From Planctomycetales bacterium (GTDB lineage: Bacteria; Planctomycetota; JAKEIC01), in contig JAKEIC010000001.1 of NCBI GenBank assembly GCA_022614695.1, forward strand, positions 1 through 38,283: a stretch of DNA of 38,283 nucleotides, written 5' to 3'. The position numbers and the translations under genes are program-made. A model generated the notes under the pieces. It did no database searches. It saw only the letters and a list, made by a program, of their open reading frames with translations, and was not told the DNA's origin. Below, one piece after another: positions 25,511 to 34,907 of the stretch (position 1 is its first letter; each line of letters opens with the position of its first letter).

Positions 25511-27541
25511 ATGGGCCTGTTCCGGCTCGGCGAGATCCTCGGGCTCGGCCTCTCCGTGCTCGGGCTCGTCGTGGTCGGCTCGCCGGGCTGCATGCGACCG
25601 AGAGCGCGCGCCACCCCGGCCGCTCCGACGAGCCACTTGTCCGGATCGGCCGCGACGGGCGCGGGGGCTGTGGCGGCGGCCCCGGTGCCCGCGTCGCTCG
25701 ACTCGGAGCAGCCGTGCCGGCCGCTCGAGCCGGACGAGGAGGTCGTCCTCGGACCCGGCACCAGCTTCGTCATGCGAAAGCACTCCGTGTTCAAGGAGCT
25801 GGCCCACGAGTCCACGGTCTACCAGCGCTGGCGGATCCTCGAGTTCGAGGCCGCCACGGGGAAGGTCCGGATCCGGCTGGAGACCGCGGCCGAGGGCGGA
25901 CGGGCGACTCTCAGCGACCCGATGGAGCAGACGGCGATGTACGTGACGGCGGGCGACGAGCCGCTCGAGATCGTCGAGGTCCCGGCGGGGCGGATCCGGT
26001 GCAAGAGGACCCACACGGTCACGCAGGCCGGGCGCTTCATCATGGACTCGTGGCAGGCCCCGGTCCTCCCGAACTGGGTCCACGTCCGACAGGTGACGGA
26101 CTCGCCGCAGCTCCGCTCCGTCGAGGAGCTGCTGCGCGTCGAGAACGCGTCCGTCGCTCCGCCGGGGACTCGCGAGGCCAAGAGAAAGGCGGAGGCTGGG
26201 GCAGCGCTGGCGGAAGCCCGCAAGCTCCGGGCGGCGCGGTCGGGCCCTGCGGTGACCGTCGGCGCGGACGAGCGCCTCGAGCTGGCCGTCGGGACGCGGT
26301 TCACGAGCGAGACCGTGACCGAGATGAGGGTCGGCTTCCAGATGACCATGACCATGCTCGCCGAAGCCACGGTCATGGCGCTCGATGAGAGGAAGCTGAC
26401 CCTGAGGACGATCATGACCACGAAAACCGGAGGGACCGAGAACACGACCGAGACCTCGATGGAGCTGGAGCGCGCCGGGCTGAACCAGGCCCTGGAGGGC
26501 GCCGCGGAGGTCATCGAGGTGCCGGCCGGGAAGTTCCGGTGCCGAAAGAGCCGGTCCGAGTCGATGATGCAGGGCAAGCGCATGGTGATGGAGCACTGGA
26601 TGGCGCCGGGGATCCCGGTCCCCGTCCGCTCGGAGATCTCGGGGGACTTCCAGTCCAGCGTGACAGTCCTCGAACGCATCGAGAACGCGCGGACCGTCCC
26701 GGCGGGCGCCGCGCCGACGCCCCTCTCGAGCGCGCCGAAGCCCGGCCCGGCGGAGGTGTCGAAGGGCGTCCCGCAGCCGGCCGGCGCCCCGGGCGTCCCT
26801 CGGAACGCGTTCATCCTGGTCGTCGGGGTCGGGACCTTCGGCGACGGCAAGCTCCCGTCGCTCCGGTTCGCAGAGGCCGACGCGCGTTCGGTGTTCGCGT
26901 TCTGCTCAACCGAGCGGCGAAGCCCGGCCGATCCCGATCGCGTCCAGCTCCTGGTGGGGAAGGCGGCGACGAGGCAGAGGATCCTCGACGCGGTCCGCGA
27001 CCACCTCGTCAAGAAGGCGACGCACCCCGAGGATCTGGCCGTCCTCTACTTCTCCGGTCATGCCCTGATGGAGGGCGGGGAGACCTACCTCGCCTGCTCG
27101 GGCACGGAGCCCGGGGAACTCGCGATCACCGGGCTCCCGCTCCGGGAGCTCGGGGCCGCCTGGGCGTCGATCCGGGCCGGCCGCCGAGTCCTGATCGCCG
27201 ACGCGTGCCGGATCGGCGACGTCGGACGCGCCCGCGGGACCGGGCGGATCAACCTGTCAGCGGGCGACGGGGAGTCGGCGCCGGGATCCCTCCACCTGCT
27301 CGCCTCGGGTCCCGAGCAGCCGTCCACCGAGGATGAGCAGCTCGGGCAGGGAGTGTTCACGACGGCGCTCCTGAAGGGCCTCCGCGGCGAGGCGGAGAGT
27401 GATGCGGACGGCAGGGTGTCCTCCTCGGAGCTGGCGGAGTACCTCGAGGCCGAGGTGCCGAGGCTCGCCGCCGCGGCCGGGGGAGCCCAGACGCCGGTCG
27501 CGCGAGGCGCCGACCGCCCCGGGTTCTACCTCACGCGATAG
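25511..27541 (+). CDS. Secreted/lipoprotein caspase-like (peptidase C14) protein with two related N-terminal beta-rich domains
   Basis: Lipobox-like 'VVVGSPGC'; 'DLAVLYFSGHALMEGG' and 'VLIADACRIGD' (His/Cys dyad); two copies of a domain ending '..IVEVPAGRIRCKR'/'..VIEVPAGKFRCRK'. Confidence 0.8.
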   Translation: MGLFRLGEILGLGLSVLGLVVVGSPGCMRPRARATPAAPTSHLSGSAATGAGAVAAAPVPASLDSEQPCRPLEPDEEVVLGPGTSFVMRKHSVFKELAHESTVYQRWRILEFEAATGKVRIRLETAAEGGRATLSDPMEQTAMYVTAGDEPLEIVEVPAGRIRCKRTHTVTQAGRFIMDSWQAPVLPNWVHVRQVTDSPQLRSVEELLRVENASVAPPGTREAKRKAEAGAALAEARKLRAARSGPAVTVGADERLELAVGTRFTSETVTEMRVGFQMTMTMLAEATVMALDERKLTLRTIMTTKTGGTENTTETSMELERAGLNQALEGAAEVIEVPAGKFRCRKSRSESMMQGKRMVMEHWMAPGIPVPVRSEISGDFQSSVTVLERIENARTVPAGAAPTPLSSAPKPGPAEVSKGVPQPAGAPGVPRNAFILVVGVGTFGDGKLPSLRFAEADARSVFAFCSTERRSPADPDRVQLLVGKAATRQRILDAVRDHLVKKATHPEDLAVLYFSGHALMEGGETYLACSGTEPGELAITGLPLRELGAAWASIRAGRRVLIADACRIGDVGRARGTGRINLSAGDGESAPGSLHLLASGPEQPSTEDEQLGQGVFTTALLKGLRGEAESDADGRVSSSELAEYLEAEVPRLAAAAGGAQTPVARGADRPGFYLTR

Positions 27542-27566
27542 GCGCGGACGGGTCGGCCGCCGGGGG

Positions 27567-28733
27567 CTACCGGAGTCGCTCGCGCAGCGCCGCCGCGAGC
27601 CGGCGGTACTGGTCCACGGTGTTGTAGGCCTGCGCGGAGATCCGGATCAGGCGGCGCGGCCAGGCGGGCCAGCCCATCACGGGCACCTCGATCCGGTGGC
27701 GGGTCCAGAGGTCGTCCTGGAGCGACTCGGTCCCGAACGGCGAGGAGGGCGGGGGGCTCGTGGCGTCCCGGATCGGGACCGACGCCATCGAGCCGAGCAT
27801 CTCCGGGGGGGCCGGAGGAGGGACGCCCAGGGCGTCGCAGAGGATCGAGCGTCCCTCGATCGCGAGGTCGTGATTGCGGCGCTGGAGGGCGGGGATCCCG
27901 CCCGGGAACAGCGTTCCGAGGAACCGAATCGCCGCCGGGACGCACAGGGCCGGGGTCGGATCGTCGGTCCCGGTCCAGTCGAATTCCACGCGGAACCGAG
28001 GGCGGCCGCGCAGCTCCGCGTTCGCGCCGTGGCTGATGACGGCGGGCCGGACCCGGTCGCGGCGGTCGCGCCGGACGTGCAGGAAGGCGGCGCCCTTCGG
28101 CGCGCAGAGCCACTTGTGGCAGTTGCCGGTGTAGTAGGCGGCTCCGAGGCCGCCCAGGTCGAGCGGGATCATCCCGGGCGCGTGCGCCCCGTCCACGAGC
28201 GCGTCCACGCCCCGCGCCGAGAGGTCGCGCACCAGCCGCTCGAGCGGGAGGACGAGCGCCGTCGGGCTGGTCACGTGGTCAAGGAGCGCGAGCCGCGTCC
28301 GCTTCGTGACGCGCTCGAGGATCGGCCCGGCGAGGTCGTCGGGGGACGAGACGGGGAACGGCAGGGCCGCCGTCACGACGCGCGCGCCGGTCGAGTCGAG
28401 GGTGTTCCGGCAGGCGTTGTACGCCTGGTCGGTCGTGAGGATCTCGTCGTCGCCGCGCCAGGGGAGCGACCGGACGACCGCGTTCACCGCCGTCGTCGCG
28501 TTCCGGACGAAGGCGAGATCCTCGGGGTCGGCCCCGACGAACGCGGCGAGGGTCGCGCGGGCCTCCGCGAGGAGCCCTTCCATCTCGCGCATGAAGAACC
28601 GGACCGGCTGCGATTCGAGGCGCCGCCGGAGCCTCTCCTGTTCCTCGAGGACCGGGCGCGGGCAGGCGCCGAAGGAGCCGTGGTTCAGGAAGTCCACCCC
28701 CGGCTCGAGGGTCCAGTGCTCGGCGAGCGGCAC
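27567..28733 (-). CDS. Class V aminotransferase (isopenicillin-N-epimerase-like)
   Basis: 'GVDFLNHGSFGACPRPVLEEQERL', PLP-Lys region 'YYTGNCHKWLCAPKGAAFL'; GTG start. Confidence 0.85.
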   Translation of the reverse strand: MPLAEHWTLEPGVDFLNHGSFGACPRPVLEEQERLRRRLESQPVRFFMREMEGLLAEARATLAAFVGADPEDLAFVRNATTAVNAVVRSLPWRGDDEILTTDQAYNACRNTLDSTGARVVTAALPFPVSSPDDLAGPILERVTKRTRLALLDHVTSPTALVLPLERLVRDLSARGVDALVDGAHAPGMIPLDLGGLGAAYYTGNCHKWLCAPKGAAFLHVRRDRRDRVRPAVISHGANAELRGRPRFRVEFDWTGTDDPTPALCVPAAIRFLGTLFPGGIPALQRRNHDLAIEGRSILCDALGVPPPAPPEMLGSMASVPIRDATSPPPSSPFGTESLQDDLWTRHRIEVPVMGWPAWPRRLIRISAQAYNTVDQYRRLAAALRERLR

Positions 28734-28741
28734 GGGATTGC

Positions 28742-29572
28742 CTAGGGCGTCCCCTCGCGCCAGGCGACCTCGAAGAGTCGTGTGGGCTCCTCGAAGCCCT
28801 TGAGGAGTGTCTCCCCGCGGTCGAGGAACCGGAAGGTCTTGCCGAGGCAGAGGTCGCGCACCACGCTCGAGACCAGGATCGAGCCCGCCGGGCTGGCCGC
28901 GCAGATCCGCGCCGCGAGCTGGACCGCGGCCCCGAAGAGGTCCTCGTCCTCGGTCACCGGCTCCCCGCACGTGAGGCCGACCCGGACCCGGATCGGGACC
29001 GCCGTCGCCGAGCGGTTGTGCGCCTCCAGACCTCGCTGGACGGCGATCGCTCCCTCGACGGCGCGCGAGGCCGAGCCGAACGAGGCCATGATGCCGTCGC
29101 CCGTGTGCTTCACCTCGCGGCCCTCGTTGTCCGCGAGGGCCTTCCGGATCACCGAGTTGTGCGCGCGGAGCACCTGCATCGCGCGCGTGTCGCCGATCCT
29201 CTGGGTCAGGCTCGTCGAGCCTTCCATGTCGGTGAAGAGGATGGCCCGCAAGGCCGTCCCCGTCTCGGTCGTGGCGGGGTCCCGCGCCGCGGGGGTCTCC
29301 TCGATCCGCCCGAGGAAGTGCTCCACGACCTCGCGCTCGACCTGCACGATGGCGTTCGGCATCGCCCCGTGCGCCTCCCGGTGGACGCGCTCGGCCGCCT
29401 CCCGGCTGGGCGCGTCGGCGATGCAGAAGCCCTTCCCGGAGCCCACGTCGAACCAGTACGTGAGGTAGCGGACCCCGTACTTCTCCTGGACCTCGAGGTC
29501 CCGCAGGTGGGCCTGCGCGACGTCGCGCGCCGTCATCCCGGAGAGATCGTGCCGGTCCATGTAGAGGGGCAT
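28742..29572 (-). CDS. DUF4242/SCO4226-like domain fused to class III nucleotidyl cyclase
   Basis: MPLYMDRHDLSGMTARDVAQAHLRDLEVQEKYGVRYLTYWFD...; cyclase 'AILFTDMEGSTSLTQRIGD', 'VKHTGDGIMASF'. Confidence 0.82.
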   Translation of the reverse strand: MPLYMDRHDLSGMTARDVAQAHLRDLEVQEKYGVRYLTYWFDVGSGKGFCIADAPSREAAERVHREAHGAMPNAIVQVEREVVEHFLGRIEETPAARDPATTETGTALRAILFTDMEGSTSLTQRIGDTRAMQVLRAHNSVIRKALADNEGREVKHTGDGIMASFGSASRAVEGAIAVQRGLEAHNRSATAVPIRVRVGLTCGEPVTEDEDLFGAAVQLAARICAASPAGSILVSSVVRDLCLGKTFRFLDRGETLLKGFEEPTRLFEVAWREGTP

Positions 29573-29581
29573 GGCGGTATC

Positions 29582-30499
29582 CTAGCTCCGGTCCCCCGCA
29601 GGTCGGCCGCGCACCCCGACGCGGATCGTCACCCCGATTCCCACGTAGTTCTCGGCGAACCCATTGGGCTCCCGGAGCGACGCGGGGAGGTTCGGGTCGT
29701 CCGAGGAGTCGGGCTCCCCGACGAAGACGCTACCGAACGCCAAGTAGACGGCCATCGCGCCTCCCCCCTCGAGCTCCCAGGCCGCTCCGAGGCGCATGCC
29801 GGCCGCGAGGGCCCCCGTCCGCGTGCGGTCGAGGAGGACGACCGCCTGCGGGCCCGCCGCGCCGGCGGGGTCGTAGACCGCGTGGACCCGTCCGATCCAG
29901 GCCGTGCCGATCGCCAGGTGTGCGTCAAGGAAGAACCAGGACGTGCGCATCTCGAGGTGGCCGCCCGCGAGGAAGTGCCACAGGTAGAGGGGACCCGGCG
30001 CGAGGGAGTCCCCGTACGAGGCGAAGTCGGTCTTCGCCTCGTACTCGGCGTGCGAGAAGAAGACGGCCGGCCCCGCGAAGAGCTGGATCCCGCGCGGCGG
30101 CCGGAGCGGGGCGTGCAGGCGCCACTCCATCTCGAACGCCCCACCCCCCTCGTAGAGCTCGTCCCACTCCCGCTCGGGCGAGTCGAACGCCTCGCCCTGG
30201 AGCCCGCAGCCGAGCACGGCGACCGAGAGGGAGGTCCCGAGACGGGGAGGAGCCGCCTCGCCCGGGGCGCCCGCGGGTGCGCGTCGCCGCGGCTCGGGGG
30301 GACGCTCGGGAGGGGGGATCGGCTCGTCGGCGGGCTCCTCCTCCTGCGGGGGAGCCGGCGGGACGGGCGCGTCCCCGGCGGCGGGCTTCTCGGCCGGCGG
30401 GGCGGCGGGCGTTCCGTCCTGGGCCCGGGCGGATCCGGCGGCCGCCAGCAGCAGCAGCCCCGACCCGAGGACCTCGAGCCACGGAGCCGTTCCCCGCAT
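29582..30499 (-). CDS. Exported outer-membrane-like beta-rich protein with Pro-rich linker
   Basis: Signal peptide 'LGSGLLLLAAAGSARAQ', P/A/E-rich linker, alternating beta-like C-terminal part. Confidence 0.65.
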   Translation of the reverse strand: MRGTAPWLEVLGSGLLLLAAAGSARAQDGTPAAPPAEKPAAGDAPVPPAPPQEEEPADEPIPPPERPPEPRRRAPAGAPGEAAPPRLGTSLSVAVLGCGLQGEAFDSPEREWDELYEGGGAFEMEWRLHAPLRPPRGIQLFAGPAVFFSHAEYEAKTDFASYGDSLAPGPLYLWHFLAGGHLEMRTSWFFLDAHLAIGTAWIGRVHAVYDPAGAAGPQAVVLLDRTRTGALAAGMRLGAAWELEGGGAMAVYLAFGSVFVGEPDSSDDPNLPASLREPNGFAENYVGIGVTIRVGVRGRPAGDRS

Positions 30500-30536
30500 G
30501 GGCCCTCCCGCCGGCCGGGCCGGCCGCGCCATTCTG

Positions 30537-31445
30537 CTACTCGAGGAAGACGAGCGCCACGCCCCCGACCGCGACCGCGGTCCCGGCGACCGCGCGCGCG
30601 CTCACGCGCTCGCCCTGCACGACTCTCGCGAGGAGGAGCCCGAAGAGCGGGGACGTGCTCGTGAGCGTGTTCGAGAGCCCCACCTCGATCGCCTTCTGGC
30701 TGTACGTCATGAGGAAGAGGCCCACGACGGTGCCCATCACCGAGGCGGCGAGGCCCCGGCCGAGGGTGCCGGGCCGCCGCGCGAAGGGCGCGACCCACGC
30801 GGCGAGGCTGCCGGACAGGAGCCCCGCGACGACGAGGAAGAGCGCGGCGGCCCCGAGCCGCACCTGGACGACCTGGGGGAGTCCCGGCCCCTCGACGAGC
30901 ACCGACTTCGTGAGGAGCGACTGGATCGCTTGCCCGAGACAGCCGAGGAAGCCCGCTCCCGCCCCGATCCAGAGCCGCCGCGCCGGGATCGGGGCCCCCG
31001 CCGACTCCGGGGCGTGCTCGAGCTGGACGGCCGCGATCCCGGCCATCGTGAGCGCGATCCCCGCCCACCCGAGCGCGCCGATGGTCTCTCCCAGCGCCGG
31101 CACCGCGAGCACGGCCGTGAGGGGAGGGGCGAGGAGGAGGAGCAGGAGCGCGCGCCTCGGCCCGAGGCTCGCGAGGGCGACGAAGTAGCACGCGTCCCCG
31201 AGCGCGAGCCCGATCACGCCGCTCAGGGCGAGCACGGCCGGAGCGCGTGGCGAGAGCCCGGTCGGCCAGGGGCTCCCCGTGGTCGCGAGGACGATCCCGG
31301 TGAAGAGCGCGAAGCCCACGACGGCCTTGAAGGCGGTGATCGCCGCGGCGCTCGCGTCGCGGCCGACGGCGGCCCAGACGAACGACGTCGCCGCCCAGAG
31401 GAAGGCGCAGCCGAGCGCGGCGATCTCGCCCGAGTGGGGGAGCAC
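30537..31445 (-). CDS. EamA/DMT family transporter
   Basis: Ten-TM-like hydrophobicity; 'IAALGCAFLWAATSFVWA', 'LLAPPLTAVLAVPALGETIGALGWAGIALTMAGI'. Confidence 0.85.
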   Translation of the reverse strand: MLPHSGEIAALGCAFLWAATSFVWAAVGRDASAAAITAFKAVVGFALFTGIVLATTGSPWPTGLSPRAPAVLALSGVIGLALGDACYFVALASLGPRRALLLLLLAPPLTAVLAVPALGETIGALGWAGIALTMAGIAAVQLEHAPESAGAPIPARRLWIGAGAGFLGCLGQAIQSLLTKSVLVEGPGLPQVVQVRLGAAALFLVVAGLLSGSLAAWVAPFARRPGTLGRGLAASVMGTVVGLFLMTYSQKAIEVGLSNTLTSTSPLFGLLLARVVQGERVSARAVAGTAVAVGGVALVFLE

Positions 31446-31514
31446 GGGGGGCGCGGATAATAGCGCCGAGTCCCCTGTTTGACCCCCGGGCGACCCGCGG
31501 GGAGGATTCCCGTC

Positions 31515-32870
31515 GTGACGCGGAATCGGGCGATCCTCCTCGGCCTGGGCGTCGGAGTGGCGCTGGGGGCGGCGATCCACCCCGGGCTCGGGCTCCTCGC
31601 GCCGGGGACGGGGAAGGCGGCGGCCGACGCCAGCGGGAAGATCGGGGGCCTCTTCCTCGACCTCCTCTGGATGTGCATCGTCCCGCTCGTCACCGTCTCG
31701 GTGATCCTCGGGATGACCCAGCTCGGGGACCTGCGGAAGCTCGGGCGCGTGGGAGGGAAGATCCTCCTCTTCTACGTCGCCAGCGCGGCGCTCGCCTCGG
31801 CCCTCGCCGTCACGGCGGCGAACGTCGTCCGCCCGGGACACGCCATCTCGGCCGAGAGTCGGAAGAGGCTCGCGAAGGACTTCGCCGGGAAGGCCGAGGA
31901 GATCGTGGGGACCGGAGAGAAGAAGCTCGCGGAGAGGCTCGGGAAGAAGGACCCGTCCGTCCTCGAGACCCTGGGCCAGCTCCTCCTCAAGGCGGTCCCG
32001 CGGCAGCCCGTCAAGGCGATGGCCGAGGGCGAGATGATCCCGATCATCGTCTTCGCGCTGCTGCTCGGCGCGGCGTTCACCCTCGTGCCCGGCCCCAAGG
32101 CCGCCCCGGCCCTCGGAGCGCTCGAGGGGCTCCAGGAGGCGCTCATCCGGCTCGTCTCCATGATCCTCTGGACAGCGCCGGTCGGGGTGGCCGCCCTCAT
32201 GGCCAGCGTCGTGGGGACCGTCGGGCTCGACGTGCTCGCCGCGCTCGCGCTCTACTCGGGGACGGTGTCCGTGGTCCTCGTCGTCGAAGGCGTCCTCGTC
32301 TACGGGGCCGCCGTGCAGTTCCTCGGGGGCCTCTCGCCGCTCGCCTTCTTCCGCGCCTACCGCCCCGCGATGCTCGTGGCGTTCTCGTCCTCCTCGAGCG
32401 CCGCGTCGCTCCCGGTGAACATGCAGTGCGCCGAGAGCCTCGGGATCCCCCGTCCGATCGTCGCCTTCGCGACCTCCATCGGGACCACGGTCAACATGGA
32501 CGGGACGGCGATCTTCCAGGGTGTCGCCTCGATATTCATCGCGCAGGCCTTCGGCGTGGACCTGACCCTCGGCCAGCAGGTGACCGTGGTCGCCCTCGCG
32601 ACGATCGCTTCCATCGGCACGGCCCCGGTCCCGAGCGCCGGGATCGTGATGCTGGCCATGATCCTCCAGGGCGCAGGCCTCCCCGCGGAGGGGATCGCGC
32701 TCATCGTCGGAGTGGACCGGGTCCTCGACATGCTCCGGACCGTCGTGAACGTGCTCGGGGACGGAGTTGCGGCGACGGTCGTCGCGCGATGGGAGGGGAC
32801 GCCGGCGACGGGGGCGGCGCTCGCGCCGGCAGGCTCCGCGGCGCTGGACGGGGCGCACGGGGCCCGCTAG
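31515..32870 (+). CDS. Dicarboxylate/amino acid:cation symporter (SDF family)
   Basis: 'AFSSSSSAASLPVNMQCAE', 'TSIGTTVNMDGTAIFQGVASIFIAQAFG', 'GIALIVGVDRVLDMLRTVVNVLGD'. Confidence 0.92.
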   Translation: MTRNRAILLGLGVGVALGAAIHPGLGLLAPGTGKAAADASGKIGGLFLDLLWMCIVPLVTVSVILGMTQLGDLRKLGRVGGKILLFYVASAALASALAVTAANVVRPGHAISAESRKRLAKDFAGKAEEIVGTGEKKLAERLGKKDPSVLETLGQLLLKAVPRQPVKAMAEGEMIPIIVFALLLGAAFTLVPGPKAAPALGALEGLQEALIRLVSMILWTAPVGVAALMASVVGTVGLDVLAALALYSGTVSVVLVVEGVLVYGAAVQFLGGLSPLAFFRAYRPAMLVAFSSSSSAASLPVNMQCAESLGIPRPIVAFATSIGTTVNMDGTAIFQGVASIFIAQAFGVDLTLGQQVTVVALATIASIGTAPVPSAGIVMLAMILQGAGLPAEGIALIVGVDRVLDMLRTVVNVLGDGVAATVVARWEGTPATGAALAPAGSAALDGAHGAR

Positions 32871-32881
32871 GGTTCCCGGGC

Positions 32882-33673
32882 ATGCCGATCCGCCTGGCGG
32901 TGAGCGGGGCGCTCGGGCGGATGGGCCGCCGCGTCGCGGCGCTCGCGGCGGCCGACCCCGCGTTCTCGCTCGCCGACCTGATCGAGCATGACGGCCACCC
33001 GGATCTCGGGAAGGACCCGGGGCCCGCGCTCGGGCTCCCGCTCCTCGGGCGGCCGCTCCGGGCGGCCCTCGCCGATCCCGCCGACGTCCTCGTGGACTTC
33101 TCGGCGCCCGAGGGGACCCTCCGGCGGATCGCGGAGTGCCGGGCGCGGCGCGTCGCCCTCGTCGTCGGGACGACCGGGCTCGACGCGTCGGTCCGGGAGG
33201 CCCTCGCCGCGGCGGCCCGGGAGATCCCCTGTCTCGCCTCCCCCAACATGGCGCCCGGAGTGGCGGCGCTCCGGCGATTCCTGCCCGGGCTCGCGCGGGG
33301 CCTCGGCCCGGGGACGGAGCTCGAGGTCGTCGAGATCCACCACCACGGGAAGGCCGACGCCCCCAGCGGGACCGCCCTGGCTCTCGCCGAGGCGGCCGCC
33401 GCCGGCCTGGGCACGGACCTAGGCCGGGCGGTCCATGGCCGGAGCGGCCGTCCGGGCCCCCGTCCGCCCGGGGAGGTCGGCCTCCACTCGGTCCGCGGCG
33501 GGGACGTGATCGGCGAGCACCGGGTCCTGCTCTTCGGCGCGGGGGAAACCGTCGAGATCGTCCACCGGGTGGAGTCCCGGGACGTGTTCGCGCGCGGGGC
33601 CCTCCGGGCGGCGCGGTGGCTCGTCGGCCGATCCCCGGGCCTGTACGAGGTTTCGGACGTGGCCGGCCCTTGA
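32882..33673 (+). CDS. dapB: 4-hydroxy-tetrahydrodipicolinate reductase
   Basis: 'VSGALGRMGRRVA', 'VDFSAPEGTL', 'VVGTTGLD', 'EIHHHGKADAPSGTAL'. Confidence 0.92.
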   Translation: MPIRLAVSGALGRMGRRVAALAAADPAFSLADLIEHDGHPDLGKDPGPALGLPLLGRPLRAALADPADVLVDFSAPEGTLRRIAECRARRVALVVGTTGLDASVREALAAAAREIPCLASPNMAPGVAALRRFLPGLARGLGPGTELEVVEIHHHGKADAPSGTALALAEAAAAGLGTDLGRAVHGRSGRPGPRPPGEVGLHSVRGGDVIGEHRVLLFGAGETVEIVHRVESRDVFARGALRAARWLVGRSPGLYEVSDVAGP

Positions 33674-33751
33674 CGGGCCTCCCGAGGGAGGATTAGAGTC
33701 GCGGCGCCTCCGGGGGTGCTTGCCACGTCCCAGCGGGACGGGAGGGCGGAA

Positions 33752-34057
33752 GTGACGAAGAAGGAGATCGTCAAGCAACTCTCGGACAAATACCGCCTGT
33801 CCCAGGTGGACGCGAAGCAGGTGGTCCAAGGCACCTTCGACTCGATCATCGAGACCATCGTCCAGCACGGACGGATCGAGCTCCGGAACTTCGGCGTCTT
33901 CGAGGTGAAGCAGCGCGCGGCCCGGAAGGCCCGGAACCCCAGGACGGGCGCTCAGGTCCACGTTCCGCCGAAGAAGGTCGTCGTCTTCAAGCCGGGGCGC
34001 CTCATGGAGGAGCGCGTCGCGAACGCCCCCGTCCCGGCCGAGACGGGAAAGCCCTAG
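33752..34057 (+). CDS. HU/IHF family DNA-binding protein
   Basis: '[31 protein letters not shown]...[27 protein letters not shown]'. Confidence 0.92.
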   Translation: MTKKEIVKQLSDKYRLSQVDAKQVVQGTFDSIIETIVQHGRIELRNFGVFEVKQRAARKARNPRTGAQVHVPPKKVVVFKPGRLMEERVANAPVPAETGKP

Positions 34058-34068
34058 CCCCCGCCCCC

Positions 34069-34890
34069 ATGCCCCGCGATTCCGCCCCGCAGTTCTTCTC
34101 GAGCGAGGAGTATGAGCGCCGGGGAGGCGAGCTGGCCGAGTCGGGCGACCTCGTCGGCGCGATCCAGGTCCTGCGGGAGGGGCTCGAGGTCTTCCCCTCG
34201 ACCACCGAGCTGCGGATCGGGCTCGGGCACGCCTACCTCCAGCTCGAGGAGTTCGCCCTGGCGGCCCGGGAGTTCCGCGAGGGGCTCCGGCTCGCGCCTG
34301 CGGACTCGGACCTCCTGCGCGGGCTCGCGGTGGTGCTCCTCCGGATGGGCCGGGGCGACGAGGCGTCGCCTCTCCTCGATCGTGCGGCTCCTGGGACCCA
34401 CGACGACGACCAGGCGTGCGTCCAGGTGGCCGAGGCCCTGCTCGCGGCCGAGAGGCCGGCCGAGGGGCTCGAGTACGCGACGCGCGCCGTCCTCGCGAAC
34501 CCCGAGTCGCCCGAGGCCGAGCTGGTGCGGGGGCTCTGCCTTCACGCGATCGGCGGCGCCCCCGACGATAAGTGCCGCGCGTTCCGGCGCGCGCTCGAGC
34601 TGGCGCCCGACAGGATGGACGTCGTCGAGTCGTGGGGCCACGTCCTCTACGAGGACGGCCGCGGGGACGAGGCCCTGGCGGTGCTCTCGCGTCTCCCCCT
34701 CGACGAGATCGAGAACGTCCTCACGCTGGAGCGGCTCGACGAGATGCTCCACCGCGCCGGCGCGCCCCGGGCCCAGAGGGCCGAGTGCCGGAAGCGGCTC
34801 CGCGAGTCCCAGCGCGGGCTCACGCTCGACGGGTTCGTCGAGGAGGCCGCCGCGGAGGCGGAGGCCGAGCGCGAGGAGCGGGAAGCTTAG
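34069..34890 (+). CDS. TPR-repeat protein
   Basis: '[53 protein letters not shown]'. Confidence 0.85.
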   Translation: MPRDSAPQFFSSEEYERRGGELAESGDLVGAIQVLREGLEVFPSTTELRIGLGHAYLQLEEFALAAREFREGLRLAPADSDLLRGLAVVLLRMGRGDEASPLLDRAAPGTHDDDQACVQVAEALLAAERPAEGLEYATRAVLANPESPEAELVRGLCLHAIGGAPDDKCRAFRRALELAPDRMDVVESWGHVLYEDGRGDEALAVLSRLPLDEIENVLTLERLDEMLHRAGAPRAQRAECRKRLRESQRGLTLDGFVEEAAAEAEAEREEREA

Positions 34891-34907
34891 ACCTTAGAAT
34901 CCCGCGC

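Noticed and set aside
27399-28745. 448-aa plus-strand ORF
   Set aside because: Shadow opposite the class V aminotransferase.
31446-32858. N-terminal extension of the 773-aa ORF 30537..32858
   Set aside because: Antisense to the dicarboxylate symporter gene; the real EamA start is the GTG at 31445.
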